Below, piece after piece: positions 24,001 through 33,479 of a stretch of DNA of 64,000 bases (the first letter of the stretch is position 1; each line of letters starts with the position of its first letter). The position numbers and the translations under genes were made by a program. Below the pieces are notes generated by a model. That model searched no databases, had not been told where the DNA came from, and saw only the letters and a program-made list of their open reading frames with translations. The stretch is from Rotaria socialis (lineage: Eukaryota > Rotifera > Eurotatoria > Philodinida > Philodinidae), in NCBI GenBank assembly GCA_905331475.1, contig CAJNYU010004529.1, positions 62,001 through 126,000 of the forward strand. Reading direction: 5' to 3'.

Positions 24001-24590
24001 TTCAGCATAAAAATAAATTTTGTTGAAAATGTTGCAGAACTTTTTGGCCAACCTAGTATATTCTATGTTTGTATCACATTCTGTTAGCTTCTGATGGACA
24101 TACAGTGAAAGAATGGAAAGAGAGGGAAAAGCTGACCTTCGTGGGGATCGAACCCACACCTCCTGCTATCCGGGTATTTGTCCTAAGCCAATTAGACTAG
24201 AAGGCGCAATAGGATGCTAAGTGAGCGTCCGAGTGATTTATCATGGACGCTAACACATTCGTTAACTCCATTTTAATTAAATCTTCTGAAAATATTCTCG
24301 GGCACATTTAACTTACTTGTCGATGTCGCTCCAAATACTACAACAAAAAGAACAGCAGCCACGGTAGCAGCTACTATAACCGTTGCACTGATAGCGAAAC
24401 CCATCGCTAATCTTCTCAAGTTGGATGCGTTCACCCGTCTAAAAGTACCAAGATATTTATTTAGACAAACTCCAAAGGAATCAATATCTATTCAGATTGC
24501 AACTAACGAATTCGTGGAGGATTGAACATTGGGAACATTTGTTAGACTTGCTGTGATGTTTTTGACAGACCTTGGCGGTGATGTGGACAT
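18001..24590 (-). CDS. Type II membrane protein with Thr-rich stalk and LamG/concanavalin A-like domains
   Basis: Exons on the minus strand: 24590-24508, 24438-24317, 21016-20798, 20185-20159, 20105-19869, 19817 to about 19673, about 19025-18685, 18631-18472 and 18388-18001. Phases agree across the first six. Exon 1 is a short cytoplasmic N terminus (MSTSPPRSVKNITASL); exon 2 is one membrane helix (LAMGFAISATVIVAATVAAV). Exons 3-4 encode an almost pure Thr stalk of roughly 80 residues, likely O-glycosylated. The rest has LamG_3-type signatures twice: FTWELWVNPTTLS, WHHFAFIYDY...YIYMNG and FWNGLIDQVSYVSRAKNSTE, then YSLAFWILKTSG, WTHIVSS...LWVNGALIG and GAIDELRVYSRELSSSDIY. LamG folds bind glycans or proteins outside the cell. 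The start could lie further upstream, because exon 1 begins exactly at an acceptor. The exon 6/7 junction is uncertain. A mariner occupies the 3.3-kb second intron. Confidence 0.78.
21112..21228. repeat. Short hairpin MITE-like repeat in the LamG gene intron
   Basis: Arms at 21124-21149 (ATTGGATATTTGTTACTATC...) and 21190-21215 are inverted repeats with 2 mismatches in 26. Outside them, TAGTCTAAAAAAA on the left mirrors TCTAGAGTCTA on the right. These ends resemble the CACTCTAAAAAA terminus of the element at 3232-4205, so they may be related. Confidence 0.65.
22801..24056 (+). mobile_element. Mariner-family transposon, complete ends, inserted in the LamG gene intron
   Basis: The ends TTAGGTTGGCCAAATAGTTC and (reverse) CTAGGTTGGCCAAAAAGTTC are near-identical inverted repeats. 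They are flanked by TA at 22799-22800 and 24057-24058, the mariner target duplication. The length of 1256 bp is typical for a full-length mariner. It encodes one transposase frame on the plus strand, opposite to the host gene. Confidence 0.93.
22946..23980 (+). pseudogene. Mariner transposase with one premature stop
   Basis: The frame from 22946 has the N-terminal helix-turn-helix region (YCWKRRVSTRDAAKKICD, TVSRWYKRFDSGDLNLEDQPRSGRPS). It is interrupted by TAA at 23264-23266, after LLH and before MDFVHKKPR, and continues in the same frame to 23980. The catalytic triad reads VTSDEKWV, LFQQDNAKPH and APSDCGLF, consistent with DD34D. A Gln or Lys codon changed to TAA would explain the stop. The rest of the frame is open, so inactivation looks recent. 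WVPRGQ and the other mariner hallmarks are intact. Confidence 0.9.
24133..24206 (-). pseudogene. tRNA-like sequence (degenerate tRNA or tRNA-derived SINE head)
   Basis: A 74-nt minus-strand segment has an A-box-like TAGTCTAATTGG, an exact B-box (GGTTCGATCCC) in a perfect five-base T-stem (GTGGG/CCCAC), and a D-stem that pairs. The acceptor stem pairs at six of seven positions (CGCCTTC with GAAGGTC). The anticodon arm (AATAC...GCAGG) does not pair properly, so no anticodon can be assigned and a functional tRNA is unlikely. Confidence 0.45.
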
Positions 24591-25386
24591 CTAAAAAGGG
24601 AAACATTAACAAGCAATCCAATTAATACATCTAGTTGAATGGTTCGATTATTTAGACCACTCTTATTCACTAGTGCTTCCAACAAGTGTGGAGAAAATTT
24701 CATGATTATATTTATCGTGGGCCCCCTTAGCACGTTATCGTGAGTACGATAATCATGATCACGTTTTATCAAACACATTATAGCGCCCACGTATGAGTGA
24801 TAGACCATCAGGTCGATCACGTTTAGACTATGGTGCGATTAATTTTATGTTTTTTTCTAAATCCTGACGTGATCAAGCTATGGAGCAAGTTGTTTACAGG
24901 CTTCATGGGCTCTAGCCAACGTTTGTAAACAGGGCGTTTTCAACTTGTGAACCTGTTAAAATAGAATAATATTGGTATACAAGTGTGGCTCACAGTTGAA
25001 CGCTTATACTCAAAATGGACAATACCCCTCCTTATTTGGTACGACGACATGATCCCTGCAGATGCCAAAGAATCCTTATACATATCATATCGAATATTTT
25101 CTTTTGTTTCAGACGAATACACCGGATAGGATGTTACAGTATCTGACGAGCCAGCTAAGTCCGATGGGATTTCAGGTAGAGCAACTACTAATGGATGCGA
25201 CAGAAAATTCATATTTTATTATTTGGACATTAATTAATGTTTAAAACAAATTCTAAAGGTTAGTCAGAACCTTGAGATGGGCTCAGTCAGATTCGATTGT
25301 CGGAAGGATGTGCTTTAGGAGGCTGAAATTCAAAAATTATTATAAGATAGTAAGGAAAATTATGACTGTCACGCCTATATTTAATA
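24591..25386. other. Intergenic, upstream of the LamG gene
   Basis: No convincing gene. It should contain the promoter or 5' UTR exon of the minus-strand LamG gene. A perfect CGTGATC/GATCACG pair around 24760-24820 is the only small inverted motif I noticed. Confidence 0.35.
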
Positions 25387-26583
25387 TCAGGTTGGCAACA
25401 AAGTTCTTGCATTTTTTTGAAAATGTTCTAAAATATTCCAGAAAGTTCTAGAAGTTTCCATACTAAGGGTATATAAAGGGAATGTGAATATCTTGTGAAT
25501 GATAATAAAGTCATCAACATGGACGCTGATCATGAACTGAAAACGGATCTTTCTCGTAGAGAGATTCGAGTGCTTTTACTTCATGAATTCCGTCTGGGCC
25601 GCAAAGCAACGGAAGCAGCCAACAACATATGCAGCACGGTGCGCGAGGATATACTCTCTATTCGTACGGCACAACACTGGTTCAATCGCTTTAAGAACGG
25701 TAACTTAGAACTCGACGATTTACCTCGACCCGGTAAGCCACTGCAAGTGGATGTGGATCTCTTAAAGCAGCTTATCGAACAAGATCTTCGATTGACTTCA
25801 CGATGCTTAGCAGAACAGCTTGGGTGCTCTCATACTGCGGTAGAAAAACATCCGAACGAATTAGGCAAAAAATGGAGATATGGAGTTTGGATATCCCATG
25901 AGTTATCACCACATCAGCTTCAACACAGGGTTGATGCTTGTATGGATTTAATGACATCTCACCACAACTATCAATGGCTCCGCAATCTTATCACCGGCGA
26001 TGAGAAGTAGGTGTTATATATTAACTACACGCACAGGCGCCAGCGGCTAAGCTCTGGTCAAACAGGCGTAGCAACGTCTAAAGCTGATCTACACCCCAAG
26101 AAGGTGATGCTGAGCGTTTGGTGGGGTGTCAATGGAATTATTCACTGGGAACTTCTTCCAAATGGTTGTACCATCACTGCTGAACTCTACTGTCAACAAT
26201 AGGAACGGGTTGCCGAAAAGCTCAAGGGAAAGCCGGATCGAATTTACTATTTGCATGATAACGCTAGACCCCATGTTACAAAGTCGGCCTGCGAAAAATT
26301 ATTGAAGCTCGGATGGATTACCATTCCTCATCCACTTTATTCTCCTGACTTGGCTCCAACGGACTACCATTTGTTTCATTCTCTTTCTCATCATTTGTGT
26401 GAGAAAATTTTCGACGACGAGAACGACGTGAAAATGGATATCGCCAACTTCTTTGGTCAAAAGTCTCAGGACTTCTACGAAAGTGGGATCCTATCAATAC
26501 CAAAGCGATGGCAACAAGTCATGGATAGTAGTGGTGCATATATATCTGAAAGCTGGTTGTAGTGTTGAAGTTAAAAAATAAAA
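25387..26583 (+). mobile_element. Second mariner-family transposon, left end intact, right end missing
   Basis: The left terminus TCAGGTTGGCAACAAAGTTC follows a TA at 25385-25386. The transposase frame ends at 26562, and sequence shortly after (AAAAATAAAAGC) runs into the dispersed repeat that starts with AGCTGTTAGCGC at 26584. No reverse-complement terminus (expected GAACTTTGTTGCCAACCTGA) is found. The right end was deleted or replaced by the neighbouring repeat. Confidence 0.85.
25495..26562 (+). pseudogene. Mariner transposase with two in-frame stops
   Basis: One frame runs from MNDNKVINM to ISESWL, broken by TAG at 26008-26010 (just after ITGDEK, where Trp is conserved) and TAG at 26200-26202 (after ELYCQQ, where Leu is usual). 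Hallmarks: HEFRLGRKATEAANNI, TAQHWFNRFKNGNLELDD, GDEK, YLHDNARPH and LAPTDYHLF, giving a DD34D triad. It is clearly a different mariner lineage from the one at 22801. Apart from the two stops the frame is intact. Confidence 0.9.
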
Positions 26584-27095
26584 GCTGTTAGCGCAATCCC
26601 TTTGGGATTACAAGTGTGAAACTCGATGAAACTTCTTTTTTGGAATTCGTCTATTACTGTCACTGGTGGTCTGTGGAGCTTCTCCATTACGGTCTGTATT
26701 ATGATGTATGGAGTCTCTAGAAACCATTACAGACCGTGATAGAGAATTCGAAAGCCATCACAGACAGTGCCACAGAATTCAGAGACCATCACAGACCGTG
26801 ACAGAGAAGTTTCACAGACCATCACAGACAGTGACAGAGACCCCATAAACTATCCCAGACCGGGGCAGAGACCCCATAAACTATCACAGACCGGGACAGA
26901 GACCCCATAAACTCTCGCCGACTGGGACAGAGAATTCAGAGACCATCACAGACCGCGACAGAGAATTCAGAGACCATCACAGAGCGGGACAGAGAAATTA
27001 GTTAATTGATTAATTAATTAATCAGCTAACTAACTAATTAATTTCTCTGTCCCTTTTTAGTGGGGGGGGGGGGGGGGGGCAGGGGNNNNNNNNNN

Positions 27096-27167
<72 letters not shown>

Positions 27168-27245
27168 AGCGGTCCAAATTTCTACCTTATATACTTCAAC
27201 ACTCCTTTCAGATCGTGTTTCACAAAAATAAAATTTAAAAAAAAA
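26584..27245 (+). repeat. Dispersed repeat, copy B, with expanded minisatellite and poly-G/C tract
   Basis: Same family as 16655-16965 in opposite orientation, sharing the AGCTGTTAGCGC end, the GGAGTCTCT segment, the TTAATTAATTAA segment, a homopolymer tract and the ACACTCCTTT...TGTTTCACAAA end. The poly-G run (27061-27079) followed by N and poly-C (27096-27167) suggests the assembler joined two reads of opposite orientation here. Confidence 0.75.
26720..26998 (+). repeat. 31-bp minisatellite, about nine units
   Basis: Units follow GAGACCATCACAGACCG + TGACAGAGAATTCA, about 31 bp each, with a variant subset (ATAAACTATCACAGACCG + GGACAGAGACCCC). It arises by expansion of the CAGACCGT segment that is single-copy in the sister repeat at 16655-16965. 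Non-coding. Confidence 0.85.
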
Positions 27246-27738
27246 ACGCAAAAACTTTGTTGCTAGCCTAATAAAATTTCAAAACAAGCATAGTTGGCAA
27301 GGCGCAATTGCTCTCAAGAGTAATCCACGCTAGATTTTTGGAACCTACTATTTGACGCATATAGAGGCAGAATTAATAAGGCCCTGCAATATGTTAACAT
27401 TTAGCAGACATAGACGAGACTATTATTTCCAAGCAGAACGCTTGAAACTTTTTACCGCAAATTTCTGCTGCATCAATTAAGTCACTTCTGATATGATGGA
27501 TTTTCAAAATATTTTCTAGCTCTGATGGAATATCATACAAATAAAATTTAAGATTCAATATAAAAGCTTGTTAGCGCAGCCCAATTGCGACTAAAATGTG
27601 GAACCCACATATATCCCTTAGGCTTACTAAAATAATTCCAAATAGCTCATATGAAAAATCTACCTGAATTTTCAAAATCTATAATTAGGTCATTATCTAT
27701 TTTCTTATGTCTGTGATAGAGTATTAATTGTTAGCTGG
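27246..27738. other. Intergenic, no gene recognised
   Basis: A second TTGTTAGCGCAGCCC near 27568 resembles the end of the dispersed repeat, suggesting another fragment of that family. Otherwise nothing can be supported. Confidence 0.4.
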
Positions 27739-28001
27739 TGTAACGATAAATATGGCCCTTGCTGGTTGGGTTGATATATTAAGACAAACTGGATAGAGGT
27801 GGAGTAGCTTACCGCCACTCTCGGCAATGATGTTTATTCGCTACTTCACATATCCAGAGTGTAACAAATTTATACATAATACACGCATATATAGGAGAGA
27901 GATATAAGAGAGAGACATGAAAGAGATATATTATAACAATGGAAAGAGAACAGAAAGAGGAGGAAGGAGAATCATCTAAGCGTGCCATCAATATCGGCAT
28001 A
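27739..28001 (+). mobile_element. Solo LTR
   Basis: It begins TGTAACGATAAATATGG and matches both LTRs of the element at 42082-44006 nearly throughout (ACAAACTGGATAGAG, CACATATCCAGAGTGT, AGAGAGATA, GCGTGCCATCAAT). It is flanked by a perfect five-base duplication, GCTGG at 27734-27738 and 28002-28006. This is the signature of LTR-LTR recombination that removed the interior. Confidence 0.88.
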
Positions 28002-30426
28002 GCTGGTATCTTTGACAATGACAGATACCAGTTGCTATGGTCTGTAATAGTACCGTAAGCTGGTTACTAAGGTCTGTAATGGTACCTTAAGCTGGTTGTT
28101 ATGGTCTGTAATGGTACATTAAACTAGTTACTATGTTTTGGAATGGGCAAAAATTGCTTTTTTTCTTGTAGTGTGTAATCAAAAATAGAATGAATAGCAG
28201 CCTGATTAGTCAAGCTCCTAATTAGCACAATTTTTAACTCATTAATGTCTATAATGGGGAGGGGAGCCGCAAAATCTCGATTCTAAACTTACACTCACCA
28301 TTTTTTCGAAAATATATGTGCGCTCCACAAAGCAATGACTTAGCTACTTTATTTTTGAATTGTCATGAACCTAAACTCACTGAAAAGTTATCTATACTGC
28401 GTATTTTAACCATGCCATTTAAATTTTATATTTTCGAGGTTTATAGACGGGTTCGTATCAGAGATCGAAACGAATAACAAAAATACCATTCCGTCTGATT
28501 CTGCTTTCCCGGTGTTGAAAACCGGAACCGAATGGAATGAAAACGCAATAGTTTAGCATCTATTAAAGACTGGCAAAGGGATTTCTGCATGCATTTCTCT
28601 CATTTAGTGTAACATCCTGATGAATAACGGTAGGCTAACTGTTTTTTCACTTTTAATCAACTAGAAATGCGATAAAAAATTGTAATATTTGTCTATGAAA
28701 ATAATTTCACTCCGAAATACAGCACAACACATATATAAAAACATTATTATGATAAAAATTATACGCAAATAGCAAGTGTCAATCTGCTTTCGATCATTGT
28801 CTGAGAAAACTTTATATTGTTAGAATTCCTTGTCTTATGGTGCAAGACTAAGTGAGTCGCTATCCGAGGATTGTCACGTCTTTCACCAAGCCGTTAATAA
28901 AAAAAATAGAACTCGTAAAATACATTACCAAACAGGCATATTAAAAAACAGCGGAAATGATCACAATCAAGTTAATTGAAAAATATAAAATATGGCCTTT
29001 ACAATGCACTCCTTTTCACTATCGTAAGGTATCATACCGTGGCTGTATTCGTTGGAATGTAGTGGCTAGGCGAATATACAGTATTTGCGTACGAGCTGCC
29101 CGGCATCCTTTAGTTGCACGTATCTGGCCAAATACTACTGAAACGATCGGTTGCTTGTTTTGGTAATTGGAACTGTAAAATGTGCAAAGTGATCAGAAGT
29201 GCATGTTTTTGCGTTTTTTCTCTTACATACTACACTTAATTCAATATGTTGCTCTTGCTTTATTGTTGCTTGATTGTGTTGTTTCTGATGATTTACATCA
29301 GAAACATGTAAAATGCATATTTACTTGTGCGTAGAATACATGCAATTGTTTACCGACCGATTTTTTAACAGTTTCATCAGGATTTAAACAGGCTCAACAA
29401 GAGTAGTTGTCACTAGAGAAATAAAAAAAGCATGAGCATAAATGAAAGAGAAAAATAGTTATTCACAATGGTTCCATAATCAAATATTTAGTAGTTACTG
29501 GAAATCACATTTTTTTGTATACACATAGGTTCTCAATGATTTTTGATCATTTTCTATGATCGCGAATGATTTTCAATCATTTCAATATCTTCTTTCATTT
29601 CGTCGAAGTCACGCGAGACTTGTGAAAATCATCAAGCAACTGTCTTTCTTTCACGCCAGCACGTATTGATCTTACTGCTTGGTGATCAAACGGTGGTTCG
29701 AAGAACATGGTATCACACTTAATATGGACACTAGTTATATCTATCTGCACCATCATCCTCAGAAAATGAAATTGGCTTCCAAATTAGTGTATGATATCGC
29801 AAACTTAAATTCTACTAAATTAAGTCTAGATATAACCAGTATAGTTTCAAAACTTGTCGAGAGTATGAACATTAGAAGCATTTGACTTGAAATGATTATT
29901 CAAAGTACTTTATACCTGGAAATTGCACGATCGAAGCCTTGAAAGTCTCACAGACAGGACCTCAAATCAATGAATAAATGAATATATAAATTGATTATCA
30001 GGATTCATTGGGAGATGGAAGCAACATAGTGTAAAACGTTGTTAAAAGTGCTATAAGTCATAGTTTTATACTTCTCCTATTTGTTTTTCAAAATTTTGCC
30101 TAACTTATATTTTATAATCGATAAATAGTGGACTACATTCCAAATCGCTATCGTTCATTGCTCAACATACGATTGTGTAGAGCTCATATGTTTCCAAAGA
30201 AGATGCTAAGTGTGAATTTTACGGCAAGGTTTTATGATACCCAGTCTCAATTACAGACATTGGCAACCAATATAATGTATCACCATACACGCTATAAAAT
30301 TGACAGGCCGTTGCCAGCGACTTTTCTCTTACACTGATTTTTACATTAGTTTAGTGAGACAAATGATATATGTGAGTTTCATATTTTCGCTCGGAAATAA
30401 TGACACTCGTTAGTTTGTTATTAAGC
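28002..30426. other. Intergenic, no gene recognised
   Basis: Three diverged TGGTTACTA[AT]GGTCTGTAATGGTACC-like units follow the solo LTR (28030-28140). Short plus-strand frames at 28957-29166, 29679-29885 and 30128-30337 have no recognisable family. Around 29530-29590, ATGATTTT/AATCATT motifs form small palindromes. Confidence 0.35.
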
Positions 30427-30620
30427 GCCCTTAGTGAAAGTACTCGCCCAACGAGTACGACTTTGCAGCATGAGTACTCAGACTATTCGAATGAGTACTC
30501 GATGCATTTTCTGTGTAGCAATGCTTTTCGCGTACTATGGCGAGTACTTCAATGAGTTTTCTCCCTAAGAATTACTCGCACACGAAAATACGAGTACTCG
30601 AGGTTGTACTGTCGTCGTTT
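30427..30620. repeat. GAGTACTC-palindrome array, end of a foldback-like element
   Basis: It starts CCCTTAGTGAAAGTACTCGCC. GAGTACTC or close variants occur at about 30472, 30493 and 30589. GAGTACTCAGACTAT here recurs near 32203 in the neighbouring element. No coding capacity. Confidence 0.6.
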
Positions 30621-31146
30621 TTCCTAACGCTTTCAGCAAAACATCTATGTAGTAGGATGCATGAAAATAAACTAATATTGCATAATTAAGAACAACTGTA
30701 TAGTGAACCGAAATTTGGGAAAAAAACTCTTTAAACAAATTATCGATTTCATCCTCCATATTTTGTGATGAGTCATTCATATGCCGTAGTCAATTGGCTA
30801 TTTAAAGAATAGAACTAGATGGTGTTCGAGTTTCACTCGAAAACGAAACGCGGTGCGAAGCACGACGTACGAGTTAGCATAAAGCCTATCTCATAGAATA
30901 AAAATGAGCAAATTTTTGCATGATCGGTAGTCAATTAGTTAGTTCCTAACAATTTTACACTGTTTGAAAAATATCCGTCTGCTTCGCATATTGTCAAGCG
31001 AAAAAATCATAATGTGTTTGATCAGATGACTAATGCCAAGACTATGTGAAAAATGGTAATAATAAAATTCATCACTATGGTGAAAAAAACTATCATTCTT
31101 TAGAGCTATTTCGATATAATGCCTCGTGATAACTAGGTGAGGATGA

Positions 31147-32372
31147 CCCTAGTGAAGGCACTCATAGGGTAGTACTCAAAAAGTACTCACGCTAGAAAAT
31201 GCCACAAGTACTCATGAGTACTCATGAGGTTTGAGTACTCATCGGTAGTACTCGAGCTAGATTTTGACTGGTTGAGTACGACTACTGAGTACTCGTCTCA
31301 TAAAACTGAGTTTTCTATGAGTACTACCCACGTACCTTCCGAGCACTCTGGTAGCTTTTTACAAGATTTACTCACTCATCTATACTTTGTTCACTATATT
31401 TTAATAATACTAAATGAACTCTATTTCGTTAACCTATCAACAATAGTATATTAGTGCAATGAAATGGTTTATAATACTAAGATATTTCATTATTTTATTG
31501 TCTAAAAATTACACAAATAAATGTTATGTTTCATAAAACAGCACTTAACACATATATTGAAGATAATAAAATATTATTGAAGACAAATGAATTCTCAATG
31601 TTTTCGAAAAAGATATTTGATCACCATGAATTCACAGATACAAAAACTACAGAAAAAAGAATACTAAAATTTGTTACAATACAGTATACTCAGTAGCACG
31701 AACAATTAATATAAAAATTATTAAATGGATTTTTGATCCGATTCGTGTATGAAAACAAATTTATGTTAAAGCGATCCTTATACAAAAAAAAGAAACTTCA
31801 TGACATGAATCATTGATGCTATATTTAGTAACCAGAAAAAAATCTTAACTAATCTGAAATAAAATTTAATCTGAAATTTAGAAATTAAAAGTTATCAAAT
31901 TATTGTTACATTGAAAATAGATACTTGGTTTTATTCGAAAAACGAGCAGTTGAAAATGATAAGTGTCTGTCTCTCTTTCTGTTCACAAAGTGAAATATAG
32001 CTGCTTTGATATGTCCAATCGTTGTATGGACAAAAAGGAATCATCTATTAAAACTGAAGAATAGAATGAACATATCCACGAAATTTGTTTTTGATTTTTT
32101 TTAATTGATTTCATCACATTTTGTTTTTATACAATGTAATTTAACTTTTTACATGTTAGTGCATTGGTGTTTTGTCGAAACACAGAAGCGAGTACTACTT
32201 TGAGTACTCAGACTATCGTAGGCGAGTGAATTTCAGAAAGTTAACTTATGCGAGTACTCACTTGAGTACACGAGCATTAAAGATACACAGAAAATTTCAC
32301 GAGTACTCCAACGAGTCTTTTGTGTACGCATGCTGGCAGTTCGTACTCGCTTGACGAATAGTTTCACTAGGG
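31147..32372. mobile_element. Foldback-like element with CCCTAGTGAA termini and GAGTACTC arrays
   Basis: CCCTAGTGAA at 31147-31156 is the exact inverse of TTCACTAGGG at 32363-32372. Inside both ends are dense GAGTACTC/AGTACTCAT palindromes (31175-31330 and 32190-32350). The core is AT-rich and non-coding. No clear target duplication was seen. A near-copy of the left end lies inverted at about 36700-36803. Confidence 0.65.
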
Positions 32373-32480
32373 GAGTCGATTAGTCGAACTAAGTGAGGTA
32401 TTAAAAGAATCAAAACATGTAATGATTCTAAACAGATTCAAACTAAGTGACTTTTTTTCTAAAGGCGAATATAAGGTTTT

Positions 32481-32973
32481 GACCAAAAGATGGGATATAT
32501 GTAGGGTTATAGAGAACGAATTCCTCTATCTCGTGGTATATATATTATTGAATTATTTCGTGCACCGTGTGAGAAAACTGAAATTAAAAAACTAAAAAAT
32601 TCAAATTTTTTATATAGACCCCCCATATAAGAATCTAAATCCTGTTCGATAAACGCAGAACCTGATCTAATAGGGTGTATATCATTCGACTACCGACAAC
32701 GCCTACTTGCATATTCTATTTCATTTTCCTTCATATGTGAGTAATGATGTGGCCTATCAAAGTTCAAACAAAATTTTTCACATATTTCTTAATAGTGCTA
32801 CCTAAAACAGTATTTATAGCCTCGTGTTTGTCAACCTGAAATGTAATTAAAATATACAGAATTGTAGAGATTTTTTTTTCTACAGAATGGTATATAGAGT
32901 ACTCAAATGATAATTTATTTGTAAAGTCTATTCATGTTTTATTGAGACATGATGATACATATCAGAGCATGAT
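32481..32973 (+). repeat. Left terminal inverted repeat of the 3.7-kb transposon
   Basis: Reverse complement of 35692-36184. Matching landmarks are CCTCTATCTCGTGGTATA, ATAGACCCCCCATATAAG and AGTAATGATGTGGCC. The arms are far longer than in mariner elements. Confidence 0.92.
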
Positions 32974-33479
32974 TTGTACAGAGATGATTATTTTCATTAG
33001 AAAGAAACTTAGGGTATTTAGAATCTATGCCTATAATATGAAGTTCGATTAAGGTTAAGGCAATCAAGGAAATCTTGGTTGTGCCAAATGCATTATTAAA
33101 CATTATGATTTCATCAGAAATACAACATTGTTAATGCTCCATAATAAATATCGGAGTATTAAGGAGCTGTATAAGTCATATATCGGATTTTATCGAAAAT
33201 AAGTATATCGTTTCATCTATTGGATAACAAAGCACATTATACTTTTCGAATATAGCTGAACGTTTCAGAAAATTCTACAATATTCGTGACCGTCGCCACA
33301 CTCTCTCTCTCTATATATATATGTATATATTTTTATTTATTTATTCCTTCTTAGCGTAATATCTACATTTATCGATAAACTGTTATCATAAAAAAAGATC
33401 CATTGCGTAAATATTTTATAATTTTCCTATTACGTCATATTGCCTCTAGCCGATATATTAAATTGTGACTAAGTATTAT

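Noticed and set aside
26720..26998. Possible CRISPR array
   Set aside because: The repeat units are contiguous with no unique spacers, and the DNA is eukaryotic; it is a minisatellite.
27057..27266. Poly-Gly and poly-Pro open frames
   Set aside because: Created by homopolymer G/C runs and N bases; not genes.
28957..30337. Three short plus-strand frames that might be exons of one gene
   Set aside because: No consistent splice phases or recognisable domains were found.
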